Shown here piece by piece: positions 19,248 to 30,188 of a stretch of DNA of 48,814 nt. Position 1 is the first letter of the stretch, and the number at the start of each line of letters is the position of its first letter. The stretch spans positions 1-48,814 of the forward strand of contig CAIKFU010000055.1 in assembly GCA_903826775.1 (NCBI GenBank), in the 5' to 3' direction. The notes under the pieces were generated by a model that saw only the letters and a list, made by a program, of their open reading frames with translations, searched no databases and had not been told where the DNA came from. Both the position numbers and the translations under genes were made by a program. The DNA comes from an uncultured beta proteobacterium. GTDB taxonomy: Bacteria; Pseudomonadota; Gammaproteobacteria; Burkholderiales; Burkholderiaceae.

Positions 19248-20618
19248 TCACGAAGAATAGATCGCCCCATTTCTGCTAAGTGAATTACGCACAAAATCAA
19301 TACTGCTTCTAAGAGTGTAATAGTCGCTAACGATACTCTTTGGCACCTTAAGAGTTAAGGCTTGTCTCTCAAGCGCATCTAAGCGCTCAATATACTCATC
19401 CCTCAAGTTTGGGTTGTACGCCTGTGATATATCCTGCTCAAGGAACTTTAAATCGCCATAAACTTTGCTTAACTTTGATTTGATACGTTTTAATCTATAT
19501 CCCGGTATTGAAAGAAGGATAGGGTAGACAAAAACTGCAATGGGTAGCAATAGAATAAACATGCGATCAATAAACTCTGCCATCCAAAAAGGCAGATAAC
19601 TCATAATCAGCGGCGTCCCGCGCTGTATAAAACGATTTGCGACTTCGCTTTCAGGCAACATAGAGTCCTTAAACGAAGGAAACTCACCCCGCTTTGCAAA
19701 AAAGGATTCTTTCCCGTTAATTGACTTAGCTGCCTCCATAAATAGATATTGGATTCCAGGATGCAAATTTTCATCAACTACTAGATTAATCGTGGTGGCA
19801 ATCAATTCAGTATCCTGAGGTGGAATATTTTTAGCTAAGCTATATCCCCCCAGCGGAATTTCCAATCGCTCAAAATAATCTGCGACCTGAGCATATGCCT
19901 TGGCCCGCTTAAAGTTTGCCAATCCAATCGTAGTATCTTGCAAAAGATTCTGAACGTTTTCCGACTTAAATCCGTCCACAACCAAAATAGCATCCACCTC
20001 TCCCCGCTGAAGGGCTTTAATACCATCCTTTGTTGGCATAGAAACCATATTGGGGGGACGTTCAATGCCATTAAGTTGCATGATCTGTAAGGCCTGTTGA
20101 TAAGATGCGCTCCCCTCAATACCAACTGCAATTCGCATTTTCAAAAACGATTGGATGCGCTCATCACTTGCACCATGTTGTTGACCTCTATAGAAAAACC
20201 ATACAGGCTCATAACCAATGCTACCCAAAGAAACAATCCCTTTTGCTTTTTCAGGATCAATAAGTCCGCTTTGCACAAAAGCTACCTGAATGCGATCATT
20301 GCGATCAAGAATGCGTACTGCATTCTCCTCTGCTCCATGAGTTGAAACCAATTCTACTTTGATGCCCTTTTTAGCAAAAAATTCAGCATACTGCTTTCCA
20401 AGTGCTTCATAGGTGCTGCCTGGTCCGCCAGTAGCCATATAAATTCGATTAGGGGGCGGAGGATCAGCAAAACGAAAGGCAATCGCAAGTGTAATGAGGA
20501 GAAGCGCAAGGATTGGCCACGTTTCACGTAAGATGAGCGCAATATTGTTAGCTTCGTCTTTTAAGCTTTCGTAAACCGCTATTACGGTTTCTTTCATCTC
20601 ATCGTAGATCTGAGCCAT
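19248..20618 (-). CDS. TAXI-family TRAP-type solute-binding protein, membrane anchored
   Basis: A 456-residue protein. After a hydrophobic anchor (about 32-50) it has a periplasmic TAXI binding domain beginning YMATGGPGSTYEALGKQYA and containing THGAEENAVRIL and VGIEGSASYQQALQIM. A second hydrophobic segment lies at about 345-370, followed by a cytoplasmic charged tail (about 375-445) with Lys/Glu/Leu-rich, possibly coiled-coil sequence. TAXI proteins normally deliver substrates such as glutamate to TRAP permeases, but no permease gene is nearby. It converges with queF (six-base gap) and lies downstream of the ssb terminator, so it needs its own promoter. Ligand unknown. Confidence 0.8.
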   Translation of the reverse strand: MAQIYDEMKETVIAVYESLKDEANNIALILRETWPILALLLITLAIAFRFADPPPPNRIYMATGGPGSTYEALGKQYAEFFAKKGIKVELVSTHGAEENAVRILDRNDRIQVAFVQSGLIDPEKAKGIVSLGSIGYEPVWFFYRGQQHGASDERIQSFLKMRIAVGIEGSASYQQALQIMQLNGIERPPNMVSMPTKDGIKALQRGEVDAILVVDGFKSENVQNLLQDTTIGLANFKRAKAYAQVADYFERLEIPLGGYSLAKNIPPQDTELIATTINLVVDENLHPGIQYLFMEAAKSINGKESFFAKRGEFPSFKDSMLPESEVANRFIQRGTPLIMSYLPFWMAEFIDRMFILLLPIAVFVYPILLSIPGYRLKRIKSKLSKVYGDLKFLEQDISQAYNPNLRDEYIERLDALERQALTLKVPKSIVSDYYTLRSSIDFVRNSLSRNGAIYSS

Positions 20619-20692
20619 ATTTTTCTCATCAGCGTTATTAAGACAACAAACTAAGCAGCATGTTGAATGAACTTGAGAAATTTTTCAAGCAT

Positions 20693-20726
20693 AAAAAACC
20701 CCCAATACTAATAAGCTTATTGGGGG
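20693..20726 (-). terminator. Rho-independent terminator of ssb
   Basis: On the minus strand a nine-base-pair stem (CCCCCAATA at 20718-20726 paired with TATTGGGGG at 20699-20707) encloses a ten-base loop and is followed by six U residues (20693-20698). It lies about 35 bases past the ssb stop codon and separates ssb from the TAXI-type gene. Confidence 0.88.
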
Positions 20727-20760
20727 TAACTTCTTTATTTACAATTAAATTACATGCTTC

Positions 20761-21225
20761 TCAGAATGGAATATCGTCGTCCATAGCGCCAAGAGATGCT
20801 GCATTAGCAGAAGGGGATGAACCTGATGCGCTTGAATCGGCCGGCTTGGATCGGCTATAACCTTCCCCTGCATCGCCTCCTCCGCCAACCGGTTTCCCGC
20901 CAAGCATTTGCATTGTTTCTGAAATAATCTCAGTGGAATACTTTTCTTGACCACTTGCGTCTGTCCATTTACGAGTGCGTAAACGTCCTTCAATATATAC
21001 CTGAGAACCTTTCTTCAAGTACTGACCAGCAATTTCTGCAAGCTTGCCAAAAAAAGCAATGCGATGCCATTCCGTGGTCTCTTTCATTTCACCGGTTTGC
21101 TTATCTTTATATCGATCTGAAGTTGCAACAGAAATATTTGTAACTGCATCACCGCTAGGCATGTAGCGTGTCTCCGGGTCTCGCCCTACATTACCCACGA
21201 TAATGACTTTATTTACTGAAGCCAT
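20761..21225 (-). CDS. ssb: Single-stranded DNA-binding protein
   Basis: Homotetrameric protein coating single-stranded DNA in replication, repair and recombination. The 154-residue product has an N-terminal OB-fold (1 to about 110: [17 protein letters not shown], then [16 protein letters not shown]), a Gly/Ser-rich linker and the acidic C-terminal tip DDDIPF that binds partner proteins. I chose the ATG at 21225, preceded by a good Shine-Dalgarno (GGGAG) about six bases away. The frame stays open further upstream, but that part is not SSB-like. It follows the MFS gene and ends at a strong terminator; uvrA lies nearby, a common betaproteobacterial arrangement. Confidence 0.97.
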   Translation of the reverse strand: MASVNKVIIVGNVGRDPETRYMPSGDAVTNISVATSDRYKDKQTGEMKETTEWHRIAFFGKLAEIAGQYLKKGSQVYIEGRLRTRKWTDASGQEKYSTEIISETMQMLGGKPVGGGGDAGEGYSRSKPADSSASGSSPSANAASLGAMDDDIPF

Positions 21226-21284
21226 GCTGTCTCCCGAAGAAAAAATTAAGTTAATGAAAGCTGATAAATCACAATTTAGAGCTG

Positions 21285-22463
21285 TTACCCAGTTGAAGTC
21301 GGTTTTGTAATTGGCTTTGCAGGTAACTCTCGCATCGACCAAGCAATTATAAGCCAGCAAATAAGCAAACCCCCGCCAGCTATAAAGACCGAAAAGTCAC
21401 CGTAGCCATCCATGAGCCAGCCGCCAATGGCAGCTCCTGAAAACAATCCAAGCGACTGAGTTGTATTGTAAATACCAAGTGCAGTACCTTTAGACTCTCG
21501 AGCCCAACGAGAAACCAAAGAAGGTTGAAGTGCCTCAAGCAAATTAAACCCAACAAAATATACTAGCAATCCAACCGCAATTAAGGTGATATTGCTAGCT
21601 TTCGTAAAAATGCTTTCGGCTACCAGTAAAAGAATAATTGCCACTAACAGCACCCAGCGTAATCGATGCTGTTTCTCACCATATATCAGGATGGGGGCCA
21701 TAAACACGAAAGATAGCAGTACTACTGGCAGGTATACCTCCCAATGCTGGGCCAGGGGAAGCCCAGCATCCACCAAAAGTCTGGGAACCACTAGGAACAT
21801 AGCGACCTGAGTAGCATGTAAAACGAAAACCCCTACATTTAATCGCATTAACTCAGGACGCAAGAACACCTCTTTTAATGACGCTTGTTGGACGCTTATT
21901 TCCGGCTTTGACATCGGCAATAAATAATACGTAACAAACATCGCCATTACCCCAAGAATTGCCAACATCAAAAATATGCCACTTAGGCTTATTAATCGAT
22001 AAAGTGGCGCAGCTATGACCAAGGATAAGGCAAAGGAAAGGGCAATACTGCCTCCAACCAGAGCCATGGCTCTGGTTCTTACTTGTTCACGAGTTAAATC
22101 TGCCACCCACGCTGATATAGCCGCTGAAACAGCACCTGCACCCATAACACCGCGTCCAATCGCAATCCACAACAAATCATCATGACTTGCAGCAATTAAC
22201 GCTCCGGCTACAAAAAGGGAAAGTCCCCAAAAAACAACCGGTTTTCGCCCAATACGGTCTGACAATCGCCCAAGCGGAATATAGAAACACGCCTGGACAA
22301 TATTAAAAATACCTAGCGCCAACCCAACCCAAAAGGCATGCTCACCCCCCGGCAAGCCTCGGGCATGAAGGCTAAATACCGGTAAAAGTAAAAAAAGACC
22401 CAGCATCCGCAAGCCAAAAATACCTGCAAGAGCCAAAGTTGAGCGAAGTTCAGAAGGATTCAT
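21285..22463 (-). CDS. MFS transporter, YajR-like
   Basis: Major facilitator superfamily membrane protein of 392 residues with about twelve hydrophobic helices. The MFS signature between helices 2 and 3 is [13 protein letters not shown]. The N-terminal sequence ([20 protein letters not shown]) resembles E. coli YajR, but the C-terminal YAM domain of YajR is absent. A drug or metabolite efflux role is a family-level guess. It lies 59 bases upstream of ssb on the same strand and is divergent from uvrA with only 37 bases between the two starts. Confidence 0.83.
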   Translation of the reverse strand: MNPSELRSTLALAGIFGLRMLGLFLLLPVFSLHARGLPGGEHAFWVGLALGIFNIVQACFYIPLGRLSDRIGRKPVVFWGLSLFVAGALIAASHDDLLWIAIGRGVMGAGAVSAAISAWVADLTREQVRTRAMALVGGSIALSFALSLVIAAPLYRLISLSGIFLMLAILGVMAMFVTYYLLPMSKPEISVQQASLKEVFLRPELMRLNVGVFVLHATQVAMFLVVPRLLVDAGLPLAQHWEVYLPVVLLSFVFMAPILIYGEKQHRLRWVLLVAIILLLVAESIFTKASNITLIAVGLLVYFVGFNLLEALQPSLVSRWARESKGTALGIYNTTQSLGLFSGAAIGGWLMDGYGDFSVFIAGGGLLICWLIIAWSMRELPAKPITKPTSTG

Positions 22464-22500
22464 AAGAAAGCGCTATATTAACAAGTTACGCTAAAAAATC

Positions 22501-25404
22501 ATGAATACTGAAATTAAAATCCGCGGCGCACGAACGCATAACCTCAAAAACATCAATTTAGACATCCCAAGAGAAAAACTGGTTGTTCTAACCGGCTTAT
22601 CTGGATCGGGCAAAAGTTCGTTAGCTTTTGACACGCTTTATGCTGAAGGTCAACGTCGTTATGTAGAGTCTCTCTCAGCATATGCTCGTCAATTCCTACA
22701 ATTAATGGAAAAACCAGACGTAGATGTCATTGAGGGGTTATCGCCCGCTATCTCAATAGAGCAAAAAGCAACCAGTCACAATCCCCGCTCGACAGTCGGC
22801 ACGGTAACTGAAATCCATGACTATCTGCGCTTATTATTCGCACGTGCTGGAACACCGCATTGCCCTGAACACAATTTAGCGCTTGAGGCACAAAGCGTCT
22901 CTCAAATGGTTGACACTGTACTTTCCATGCCAACGGAAACCAAGCTAATGATTTTGGCTCCAGTAGTAAGCGAGCGAAAAGGAGAGTTTGTTGAATTATT
23001 TCAAGATTTGCAGGCCCAAGGCTTTGTGCGTTTCCGTATTCGCTCAGGTGGCGGTACAACGAACACTGCGAAGGCAACCATTTATGAAGTAGATCAATTA
23101 CCCCCTCTTAAAAAAAACGATAAGCACTCAATTGAAGTGGTCGTAGATAGAATTAAAGTTCGCTCCGATATACAACAACGGCTTGCTGAATCATTTGAAA
23201 CAGCACTTCGGCTTGCTGATGGCAAAGCAATGGTAGTTAATATGGATACCGATGCAACTGCAATTTTTTCCAGTAAGTTTTCATGTCCTATCTGCTCTTA
23301 CTCTTTACAAGAGCTTGAGCCACGGTTATTTTCTTTTAATAACCCAATGGGCGCATGCCCGTCCTGTGATGGTTTAGGTCACCTTGCCTTTTTCGACCCA
23401 AAACGAATCGTCGCGCACCCTGACTTATCTCTAGCCTCTGGTGCTATTAAAGGTTGGGATAGACGAAACCAGTTTTACTTCAAACTATTGCAGACCTTAG
23501 CAAAACACGGTGGGTTTGATATAGAAAAACCTTTCGAAAGCTTAAGTAAAAAGGCGCAGGACCTAATCTTACTTGGATCGGGCGAGATTACGATCCCATT
23601 TGAATACCTAAATGAGCGCGGAAAATCCAGTATTCGCGAGCATGCGTTTGAAGGCATCGTTGCAAATTTTGAAAGACGCTATCGAGAAACCGACTCCACT
23701 ACCGTTCGCGAAGAATTGGCTCGCTATCAAAATATTAGATCCTGTCCTGATTGCGGTGGAAGTCGATTACGTCGTGAAGCGCGCTTTGTAAAAATCGGGG
23801 ATGGAAAACAATCTCGAGCGATTTATGAAATAAGCTCATTACCCTTAAAAGAGGCGAAAGAATATTTTGAAGCTCTTACCCTTAAGGGGACTAAGCGCGA
23901 AATCGCCGATAAAATCATTAAAGAAATCGGTTCTCGACTTCGATTCCTAAATGATGTTGGTTTGGACTATCTCTCCCTAGAAAGAAGCGCAGACACTCTC
24001 TCTGGCGGAGAAGCTCAACGCATCCGTCTTGCCTCACAAATAGGTTCGGGGCTTACCGGTGTTATGTATGTCCTAGACGAACCTTCGATTGGCTTACATC
24101 AACGGGACAACGATCGCCTTATTTCCACCCTCAAACATTTGCGTGATTTAGGTAACAGCGTACTTGTGGTCGAGCATGATGAAGACATGATCAGATCTGC
24201 TGATTACGTCATTGATATTGGCCCGGGTGCCGGCATTCATGGCGGTGAAATTGTTGCCCAAGGTACACCATCTGAGGTTGAAGCAAATCCTAATTCCTTA
24301 ACTGGAGCCTACCTCTCAGGTCGAGAACGAATTGAATTACCTGATAAACGCACCCCAGTAAACGATGGCTACCTTGAGATTTTTGGAGCTAGGGGAAACA
24401 ATTTAAAATCGGTAAACGCCGCCATTCCTGTAGGCTTGTTAACCTGTGTAACCGGCGTATCGGGTTCAGGTAAATCCACTTTGATTAACGATACACTCCA
24501 CCATGCTGTCGCTCAGCATTTATATGGTTCCAATGCTGAACCAGCCGTTCACGATAGCATCAAAGGTTTGGAGCACTTTGATAAAGTTATTAGTGTTGAT
24601 CAATCCCCAATTGGCAGAACCCCTCGTTCAAATCCCGCTACATATACAGGACTCTTCACACCCATTCGTGAACTTTTTGCTGGCGTTCCCACCTCTCGGG
24701 AACGTGGTTATGAAGCCGGAAGATTTTCATTTAATGTTAAAGGTGGACGTTGTGAAACGTGTGAGGGCGACGGCGTTTTAAAAGTTGAAATGCATTTTCT
24801 ACCAGATGTTTACGTCCCATGTGACGTATGCCACAGCAAACGCTATAACCGTGAAACTCTTGATATTCGGTACAAAGGAAAAAATATTCATGAGGTGCTT
24901 TCGATGACTATCGAGCAGGCCCATGAATTTTTTAATGCTGTGCCTATCGTAAAACGTAAGCTTAAAACACTGCTTGATGTTGGGTTGGGGTATGTAAAGC
25001 TGGGTCAAAGCGCCACAACCCTCTCTGGCGGCGAAGCCCAACGCGTAAAACTTTCCCTAGAACTTTCTAAACGCGATACCGGCAGGACGCTCTATATTTT
25101 GGATGAGCCTACAACGGGACTGCATTTTCATGACATCAAATTATTGTTATCCGTAATTCATACCTTGAAAAAACAAGGCAATACAATTGTAATTATCGAA
25201 CACAACCTCGATGTTATAAAAACAGCGGACTGGATCATTGATTTAGGACCAAAAGGAGGCGCTGGTGGCGGCCATATTATTGCTACTGGTACGCCTGAAG
25301 ACATTGCAAAAAATGAATCCAGTTTCACAGGACATTATCTGGCCCCACTGCTAAATCGTAAAATATCCAATAAGAAAAAACTTACACAAGTATTGCTAGA
25401 GTAA
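22501..25404 (+). CDS. uvrA: Excinuclease ABC subunit A
   Basis: Damage-recognition ATPase of nucleotide excision repair; it forms a dimer and loads UvrB. The 967-residue protein has two ABC ATPase halves. The first Walker A is TGLSGSGKS (31-39) and the second GVSGSGKST (about 650). Two signature sequences of LSGGEAQR are present. The zinc modules show CPICSYSL...CPSC and CETCEGDG...CDVC. The start is the first ATG, 37 bases from the divergent MFS gene. I see no LexA-type CTGT-N8-ACAG palindrome in that gap. The last nine bases overlap the convergent antiporter gene. Confidence 0.98.
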   Translation: MNTEIKIRGARTHNLKNINLDIPREKLVVLTGLSGSGKSSLAFDTLYAEGQRRYVESLSAYARQFLQLMEKPDVDVIEGLSPAISIEQKATSHNPRSTVGTVTEIHDYLRLLFARAGTPHCPEHNLALEAQSVSQMVDTVLSMPTETKLMILAPVVSERKGEFVELFQDLQAQGFVRFRIRSGGGTTNTAKATIYEVDQLPPLKKNDKHSIEVVVDRIKVRSDIQQRLAESFETALRLADGKAMVVNMDTDATAIFSSKFSCPICSYSLQELEPRLFSFNNPMGACPSCDGLGHLAFFDPKRIVAHPDLSLASGAIKGWDRRNQFYFKLLQTLAKHGGFDIEKPFESLSKKAQDLILLGSGEITIPFEYLNERGKSSIREHAFEGIVANFERRYRETDSTTVREELARYQNIRSCPDCGGSRLRREARFVKIGDGKQSRAIYEISSLPLKEAKEYFEALTLKGTKREIADKIIKEIGSRLRFLNDVGLDYLSLERSADTLSGGEAQRIRLASQIGSGLTGVMYVLDEPSIGLHQRDNDRLISTLKHLRDLGNSVLVVEHDEDMIRSADYVIDIGPGAGIHGGEIVAQGTPSEVEANPNSLTGAYLSGRERIELPDKRTPVNDGYLEIFGARGNNLKSVNAAIPVGLLTCVTGVSGSGKSTLINDTLHHAVAQHLYGSNAEPAVHDSIKGLEHFDKVISVDQSPIGRTPRSNPATYTGLFTPIRELFAGVPTSRERGYEAGRFSFNVKGGRCETCEGDGVLKVEMHFLPDVYVPCDVCHSKRYNRETLDIRYKGKNIHEVLSMTIEQAHEFFNAVPIVKRKLKTLLDVGLGYVKLGQSATTLSGGEAQRVKLSLELSKRDTGRTLYILDEPTTGLHFHDIKLLLSVIHTLKKQGNTIVIIEHNLDVIKTADWIIDLGPKGGAGGGHIIATGTPEDIAKNESSFTGHYLAPLLNRKISNKKKLTQVLLE

Positions 25405-27378
25405 TTTTGATTCAGCCATGTCGGTAGCTTCCGAATTACCTGAAAGCACCAAAATATCATTTTCTTGTAATCGAAGCTCTGGCAATAACTCTACTTTCAC
25501 ATAATCGGAACCGCCAATTTTTCTCCTTACTGCTTGAATGCTAACACCATCATTCTCGAGCTCTAATTCGGCTAAAGTTTTTCCAATTCCCGCAGCATTT
25601 GGTGGCAGGGAAATTGAATGCAAACGCCAAGATTCGTTTACCTCAAAATCGCTATCTTCTGACCCTCTAAAATAACCCCTTAACAAGCTGTACCGTTCCT
25701 CTCGTGCTTTAGTAACACGCCTTACGACCTTACGCATTGGCACTCCCATCATTAATAGCACGTGGGAAGCCAACATCAAACTCCCTTCAATTAACTCCGG
25801 AACCACCTCAGTTGCACCAGCCGCCTGAAGTTTTCTTAAATCGGCATCATCGGTTGTGCGAACCAATACCGTCATACCTGGACGTAAATGCTCTACCTGA
25901 TGCAATACCCTAAGACTTGCAGGTGTATCAGCAAAGGTAATGACTACTGATTTCGCACGGGCAAGACCAGCGGCCACTAGATATTTTTCTCGACTTGAAT
26001 CCCCGTACACTACATTGTCGCCAGCTGCTGCTGCTTCTTGTACTCGATCGGGGTCTAAATCCAATGCAAGGTAGGGGATTTTTTCTTGATCGAGCATTCT
26101 CGCTAAACTTTGCCCTGTCCGACCAAACCCGCAAATAATTACGTGTTTTTCGTTCCTAACGCTTTTGGCCGCAACCTTTGTCAAAGCAAGTGATTGCAAA
26201 ATCCACTCGTTACTAGCAAATCGCATAGCAATCCGATCGCTATACTGAATTAAAAAAGGAGCCCCGAACATTGATAACAACATTGCAGCCAAAACTGCTT
26301 GGCTTAATGCTGGATCTATTAAGTCCAAACCTTCAATTTGATTTAATAACACAAACCCAAACTCACCTGCCTGCGCTAGACACAGCCCTGTTCGTATTGA
26401 AACACCAGGGCTTGATCCAAATAAACGCGATAACAAAGCAATTAAACCGAATTTGAATGCCAGAGGGCCAATTAATAAAAATAATACTAATGGCCATTGA
26501 ATAAAGACCACATGCAAATCAAGCAACATGCCAACTGTGATAAAAAATAAACCCAATAAAACATCTTTAAAAGGCTTAACATCTTCTTCAACCTGATGAC
26601 GGTAAGGGGTTTCAGAAATCAACATTCCAGCTAAAAACGCCCCCAATGCTAAAGACAGTCCAAAATATTCTGTTAAAGCTGCTAATCCCAATACAATTAA
26701 TAGCAGATTTAACATAAATAATTCTTGGGAGCGTAATCGAGCCACCAACTTAAACCAGTGACTCATTACAGTTTGGCCAATAAAGAAAATCAATACCAAT
26801 GCAATCGCAATCTTTATGGATGCCGTCGAAAGCGCCACAAATAAATCTTTTGGATTTTTCCCCAACGACGGCAATAGAATCAGCAAAAAAACAACTGCCA
26901 GATCTTGGAATAGTAGGATTCCAATAACATTTCTTCCATGTTCGGTTTCAAGCTCAGCTCGATCCGCGATCAGTTTGGTTACGATAGCGGTCGACGACAT
27001 GGCTAAAGCCCCTCCCAAAGCTATAGCAGCTTGCCAAGAAATGGGGTAAATCCAACTGATTCCCAGGCTTACGGGAATGGCCAACACAATTGTTAAAATG
27101 ACCTGGCTTGCACCAAGACCAAATACAATTGATCTCATTGCCCTTAACTTATGAAGGTTAAATTCAAGGCCAATTGAAAACATTAAAAAAACCACGCCGA
27201 ATTCAGCTAAATACTTAACAGTTTCTGAATCGCTGGCTAAACTGAATGCCTTTGGCCCAATTAACACGCCAATGGCTAAATAGCCCAAAATAGGAGGTAA
27301 CCCAAAATAGCGGAAAATCACTACTCCGGCCACACCAGAGGCCAATAAGATGAGAGTTAATTGAAGAACAGACGGCAT
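25396..27378 (-). CDS. Monovalent cation:proton antiporter (CPA2) with RCK domains, KefB/YbaL-like
   Basis: Inner-membrane K+ or Na+/H+ exchanger of 660 residues. It has a hydrophobic transport domain of about twelve helices (1 to about 375, including [11 protein letters not shown]). A cytoplasmic RCK/TrkA-N domain follows with the Rossmann motif [14 protein letters not shown] (about 415) and LDLDPDRV. A TrkA-C domain lies at about 575-655. The RCK domain implies control by nucleotides or redox ligands. Whether it belongs with KefB/KefC (glutathione-gated) or YbaL cannot be settled by eye. Its start codon is only 11 bases from that of divergent kdsD, and its 3' end overlaps uvrA by nine bases. 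Confidence 0.87.
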   Translation of the reverse strand: MPSVLQLTLILLASGVAGVVIFRYFGLPPILGYLAIGVLIGPKAFSLASDSETVKYLAEFGVVFLMFSIGLEFNLHKLRAMRSIVFGLGASQVILTIVLAIPVSLGISWIYPISWQAAIALGGALAMSSTAIVTKLIADRAELETEHGRNVIGILLFQDLAVVFLLILLPSLGKNPKDLFVALSTASIKIAIALVLIFFIGQTVMSHWFKLVARLRSQELFMLNLLLIVLGLAALTEYFGLSLALGAFLAGMLISETPYRHQVEEDVKPFKDVLLGLFFITVGMLLDLHVVFIQWPLVLFLLIGPLAFKFGLIALLSRLFGSSPGVSIRTGLCLAQAGEFGFVLLNQIEGLDLIDPALSQAVLAAMLLSMFGAPFLIQYSDRIAMRFASNEWILQSLALTKVAAKSVRNEKHVIICGFGRTGQSLARMLDQEKIPYLALDLDPDRVQEAAAAGDNVVYGDSSREKYLVAAGLARAKSVVITFADTPASLRVLHQVEHLRPGMTVLVRTTDDADLRKLQAAGATEVVPELIEGSLMLASHVLLMMGVPMRKVVRRVTKAREERYSLLRGYFRGSEDSDFEVNESWRLHSISLPPNAAGIGKTLAELELENDGVSIQAVRRKIGGSDYVKVELLPELRLQENDILVLSGNSEATDMAESKLL

Positions 27379-27389
27379 ATACTCACCCC

Positions 27390-28382
27390 ATGATAGCTAA
27401 GACTCGTGAAAGAACCCTAAAGCTTGCTCGTGATACCCTCAGTATTGAGGCTGCTGCACTGCAAACTATGTGCGATCGACTTGAAGGTAAAAATGCTGAT
27501 GCATTTTTACTTGCCATTGATCTACTGCATGCCTGCAAAGGACGGATTGTTGTTTCAGGTATTGGCAAATCTGGCCATATAGCCCGAAAAATTGCAGCCA
27601 CTTTTGCATCCACAGGCTCCCCCGCTTTTTTTGTCCACCCAGCTGAGGCCAGCCATGGTGATCTGGGAATGGTAACTCGAGATGACGTTTTTGTTGCCTT
27701 GTCAAATTCAGGGGAAACCAGTGAGCTATTGACCATCGTTCCAATTATTAAAAGAACTGGGGCAAAACTAATTGCCTTAACTGGCTCAGCCCTGTCATCC
27801 CTAGCCCAACTTGCAGATGCCCATTTGGATACTAGCGTTGCCAAAGAGGCATGTCCATTGAATTTGGCCCCGACTACTAGCACCACTGCCGCTTTAGCAA
27901 TGGGTGATGCTATGGCAGTAGCCCTACTGGATGCAAGAGGCTTTCAAGCGGAGGACTTTATTCGCTCTCATCCAGCCGGTCGTTTAGGGCGTAAACAGCT
28001 AATGCATGTTAGCGAAGTGATGCGTAGCCTTGAGGAAACTCCAAAAATATCCGTTAAAAATTCTTTGCAAGCCGCCTTACTTGAAATGACGGCTAAAAAA
28101 ATGGGGATGGTCGTTACACTTTCAGAAACAAATAAAGTAATGGGCATTTTTACCGATGGGGATCTTCGTCGTTTGCTGGAAAAAAGCGTTGATCTCAGAG
28201 GCATCACCCTTGCATCGGCAATCAACAATTCCCCCAGAACAATCCCTCCCGAATTACTTGCAGAGGAAGCAATTGAAATGATGGAAAAATATCGCATCAA
28301 TCATCTTGTGGTTACCGATTCTGACGGGTTCTTGCTTGGCGCACTAAATTTGCATGACCTATTTGCAGCCAAGGTTATCTAA
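27390..28382 (+). CDS. kdsD: Arabinose-5-phosphate isomerase (KpsF/GutQ family)
   Basis: Converts ribulose 5-phosphate to arabinose 5-phosphate, the first step to Kdo in lipopolysaccharide. The 330-residue protein has a SIS sugar-isomerase domain (about 40-175; GIGKSGHIARKIAATFASTG and SNSGETSELL) and two CBS domains (about 205-325). It opens the plus-strand cluster kdsD-kdsC-lptC-lptA-lptB. The start is 11 bases from the divergent antiporter start, so promoters for each gene must lie inside the other's coding sequence. Confidence 0.95.
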   Translation: MIAKTRERTLKLARDTLSIEAAALQTMCDRLEGKNADAFLLAIDLLHACKGRIVVSGIGKSGHIARKIAATFASTGSPAFFVHPAEASHGDLGMVTRDDVFVALSNSGETSELLTIVPIIKRTGAKLIALTGSALSSLAQLADAHLDTSVAKEACPLNLAPTTSTTAALAMGDAMAVALLDARGFQAEDFIRSHPAGRLGRKQLMHVSEVMRSLEETPKISVKNSLQAALLEMTAKKMGMVVTLSETNKVMGIFTDGDLRRLLEKSVDLRGITLASAINNSPRTIPPELLAEEAIEMMEKYRINHLVVTDSDGFLLGALNLHDLFAAKVI

Positions 28383-28395
28383 GAGCAGATTATTC

Positions 28396-28959
28396 ATGAG
28401 AAATGCCCATCAAACAAACCCGTTAGCAAACTTCCCGCAAGCATTGGAGCGTGCATCCAAAATAAAACTACTCGTTTTGGATGTCGATGGTGTTCTAACC
28501 AACGGTCAAGTTTACCTAGGTGCCGATGGAAAGGAATCACTGAAAGCATTTGATATTCAAGATGGGTTGGGTATTAAATTATTAGAACAATGCGGAATTA
28601 AAGTGGCTGTAATTACTGGCCGCACCTCCAAAATGGTAATTGCCCGTTGCGAAGAGCTGGGTATTCAACATGTTTATTTAGGCGTTGAAAATAAGGCTAT
28701 TGCCTTTGAGAATTTACTCAAGGAAACCAAACTATCACATGCCGATTGCGCCGTAATGGGAGATGATTGGCCAGATCTTCAAATGATGAGTAAAGCGGGT
28801 TTAAGGGTTTGTCCAGCTCAAGGTCATTCTGCTGTTCAAGGATTTGCGCACTATGTAACCTCGCGTTCAGGTGGAGCAAGTGCCGTTAGAGAGTTGTGTG
28901 ATCTTATCCTCAAGGCTCAAAATTACTATGAGGAATTATTAAATCAGGCTCGCACCTAA
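28396..28959 (+). CDS. kdsC: 3-deoxy-D-manno-octulosonate 8-phosphate phosphatase
   Basis: HAD-family (C0 type) phosphatase removing phosphate from Kdo 8-phosphate, working as a tetramer. The 187-residue product has the nucleophile/acid pair D29 and D31 in LVLDVDGVLTNGQ, ITGRTSKM, and the late metal site MGDDWPDLQMM. I chose the ATG at 28396, 13 bases after the kdsD stop. An upstream in-frame ATG at 28354 would lie inside kdsD and add residues not seen in the family. Next in the cluster is lptC, three bases downstream. Confidence 0.94.
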   Translation: MRNAHQTNPLANFPQALERASKIKLLVLDVDGVLTNGQVYLGADGKESLKAFDIQDGLGIKLLEQCGIKVAVITGRTSKMVIARCEELGIQHVYLGVENKAIAFENLLKETKLSHADCAVMGDDWPDLQMMSKAGLRVCPAQGHSAVQGFAHYVTSRSGGASAVRELCDLILKAQNYYEELLNQART

Positions 28960-28962
28960 ATT

Positions 28963-29622
28963 ATGCAAGTCAATATTCACACCATCAAACTAGGAATCTG
29001 GCGCTCTCTGCTTCGGACTATGCCGTTGATCCTAATGGGCGCTTTAACTCTAGTGACTTTTTGGCTAGTAAAGAAAAATACCCCTTCCGAACTATCCTCG
29101 CCAGAACGAATTCGGACCCATGAACCCGATTACACTCTTGTTAACGGAACCGTTTCCGCTTTAAATGAAGCTGGAACCACAAAATATCGACTACTGGGGC
29201 GTAAAATCATCCATTACGATGATGACGCTTCGATCGACATTGATGAACCCCGAATGCGGTTATTCCAAGCCCTCAAAGCACCCGTAACGGTTCGAGCGAA
29301 GACGGGCCATCTAGATGGCGATCTCAGTATTCTTGATTTATTTGGAAATGCTGAGATATTCCGCCCCGCACAAGCCGCTACTTCAAGTCAAGCTGCATCA
29401 CCTAGTATGCTAGCGCTATCTAGTTATTTTCAAGCCTTGATTAATGACGATATATTAAAAACGGATAAGCCAATAACGCTAATGCAAGGGCTATCAGTAA
29501 TGAATGCAACTGACGGAGGCATTTATAATAACGTAGAACAAAGCATGACTTTATTGGGAAAAGTTAGGGGGCGAATCGAACGTGCCCAACAAGGCTCTCA
29601 ACGAGATACTCAATCAGAATGA
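28963..29622 (+). CDS. lptC: LPS export ABC transporter periplasmic protein LptC
   Basis: Bitopic inner-membrane protein that passes lipopolysaccharide from LptB2FG to LptA. The 219-residue protein has one N-terminal membrane segment (about 17-38) and a periplasmic beta-jellyroll domain (about 60-195) with YRLLGRKIIHYDDDASIDIDEPR and the later V.AKTGHLDGDLSILDLFGN. Sequence identity in this family is low, so position between kdsC and lptA carries weight. Its TGA overlaps the lptA ATG (ATGA). It starts three bases after kdsC with no visible Shine-Dalgarno, implying coupling. Confidence 0.88.
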   Translation: MQVNIHTIKLGIWRSLLRTMPLILMGALTLVTFWLVKKNTPSELSSPERIRTHEPDYTLVNGTVSALNEAGTTKYRLLGRKIIHYDDDASIDIDEPRMRLFQALKAPVTVRAKTGHLDGDLSILDLFGNAEIFRPAQAATSSQAASPSMLALSSYFQALINDDILKTDKPITLMQGLSVMNATDGGIYNNVEQSMTLLGKVRGRIERAQQGSQRDTQSE

Positions 29623-30188
29623 AGTTTCAAAATATTTTTTTATTTAGATTAACGATACTCAGTATCGCAATCACTATTTCCCTCCATCAGACCGCCCATG
29701 CTGAAAAGGCCGATAAAGAACAGCCGATTATTTTAGAAGCTGAAAAAGTATCTGTTGATGACGTCCAGCAAATATACGATTTAAATCAAGAAATTTTACT
29801 TATCAAAGGGAGTATTGTTATTACAGGTGACGTGGGGAAAATTAAGGTTGATCCTGAAGGGTATGAGCATGTCCAAGTGGATGGAACATCAAACGTAGCA
29901 GCTTCGTTTAGACAGCGCCGCGAAGGTTCATCAGACGAATATATGCAAGGAATTGGCAAAAATATTGTTTACGATGCTAGAAGTGAGCTAGTAACTCTTA
30001 CTGATAATGCTATCCTTAAAAGACTTCACAATATGCAACTTGTGGATGAACTCCACGGTTGGAAAATAGAATACGAAGATATCAAACAGCACTACCATGT
30101 CACCTCTCCGAATACTCAAACGTTGGACGGGCTTCCAATTGCCAGATCCATCCTATCGCCAAGAAGTAAGGTAATTCTCGATAAATGA
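29619..30188 (+). CDS. lptA: Lipopolysaccharide transport periplasmic protein LptA
   Basis: Periplasmic bridge protein that carries LPS between LptC and the outer-membrane LptDE. The 189-residue product has a cleavable signal peptide (about 1-28, ending TAHA before EKADKEQ) and the OstA/LptA beta-jellyroll ([18 protein letters not shown], then [27 protein letters not shown]). It overlaps both lptC and lptB by four bases (ATGA at each junction), so the three are translationally coupled. Confidence 0.93.
   Translation: MKFQNIFLFRLTILSIAITISLHQTAHAEKADKEQPIILEAEKVSVDDVQQIYDLNQEILLIKGSIVITGDVGKIKVDPEGYEHVQVDGTSNVAASFRQRREGSSDEYMQGIGKNIVYDARSELVTLTDNAILKRLHNMQLVDELHGWKIEYEDIKQHYHVTSPNTQTLDGLPIARSILSPRSKVILDK

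Noticed and set aside
22464..22500. Searched for a LexA (SOS) box between the MFS gene and uvrA
   Set aside because: No CTGT-N8-ACAG-like palindrome is visible in the 37-base gap.
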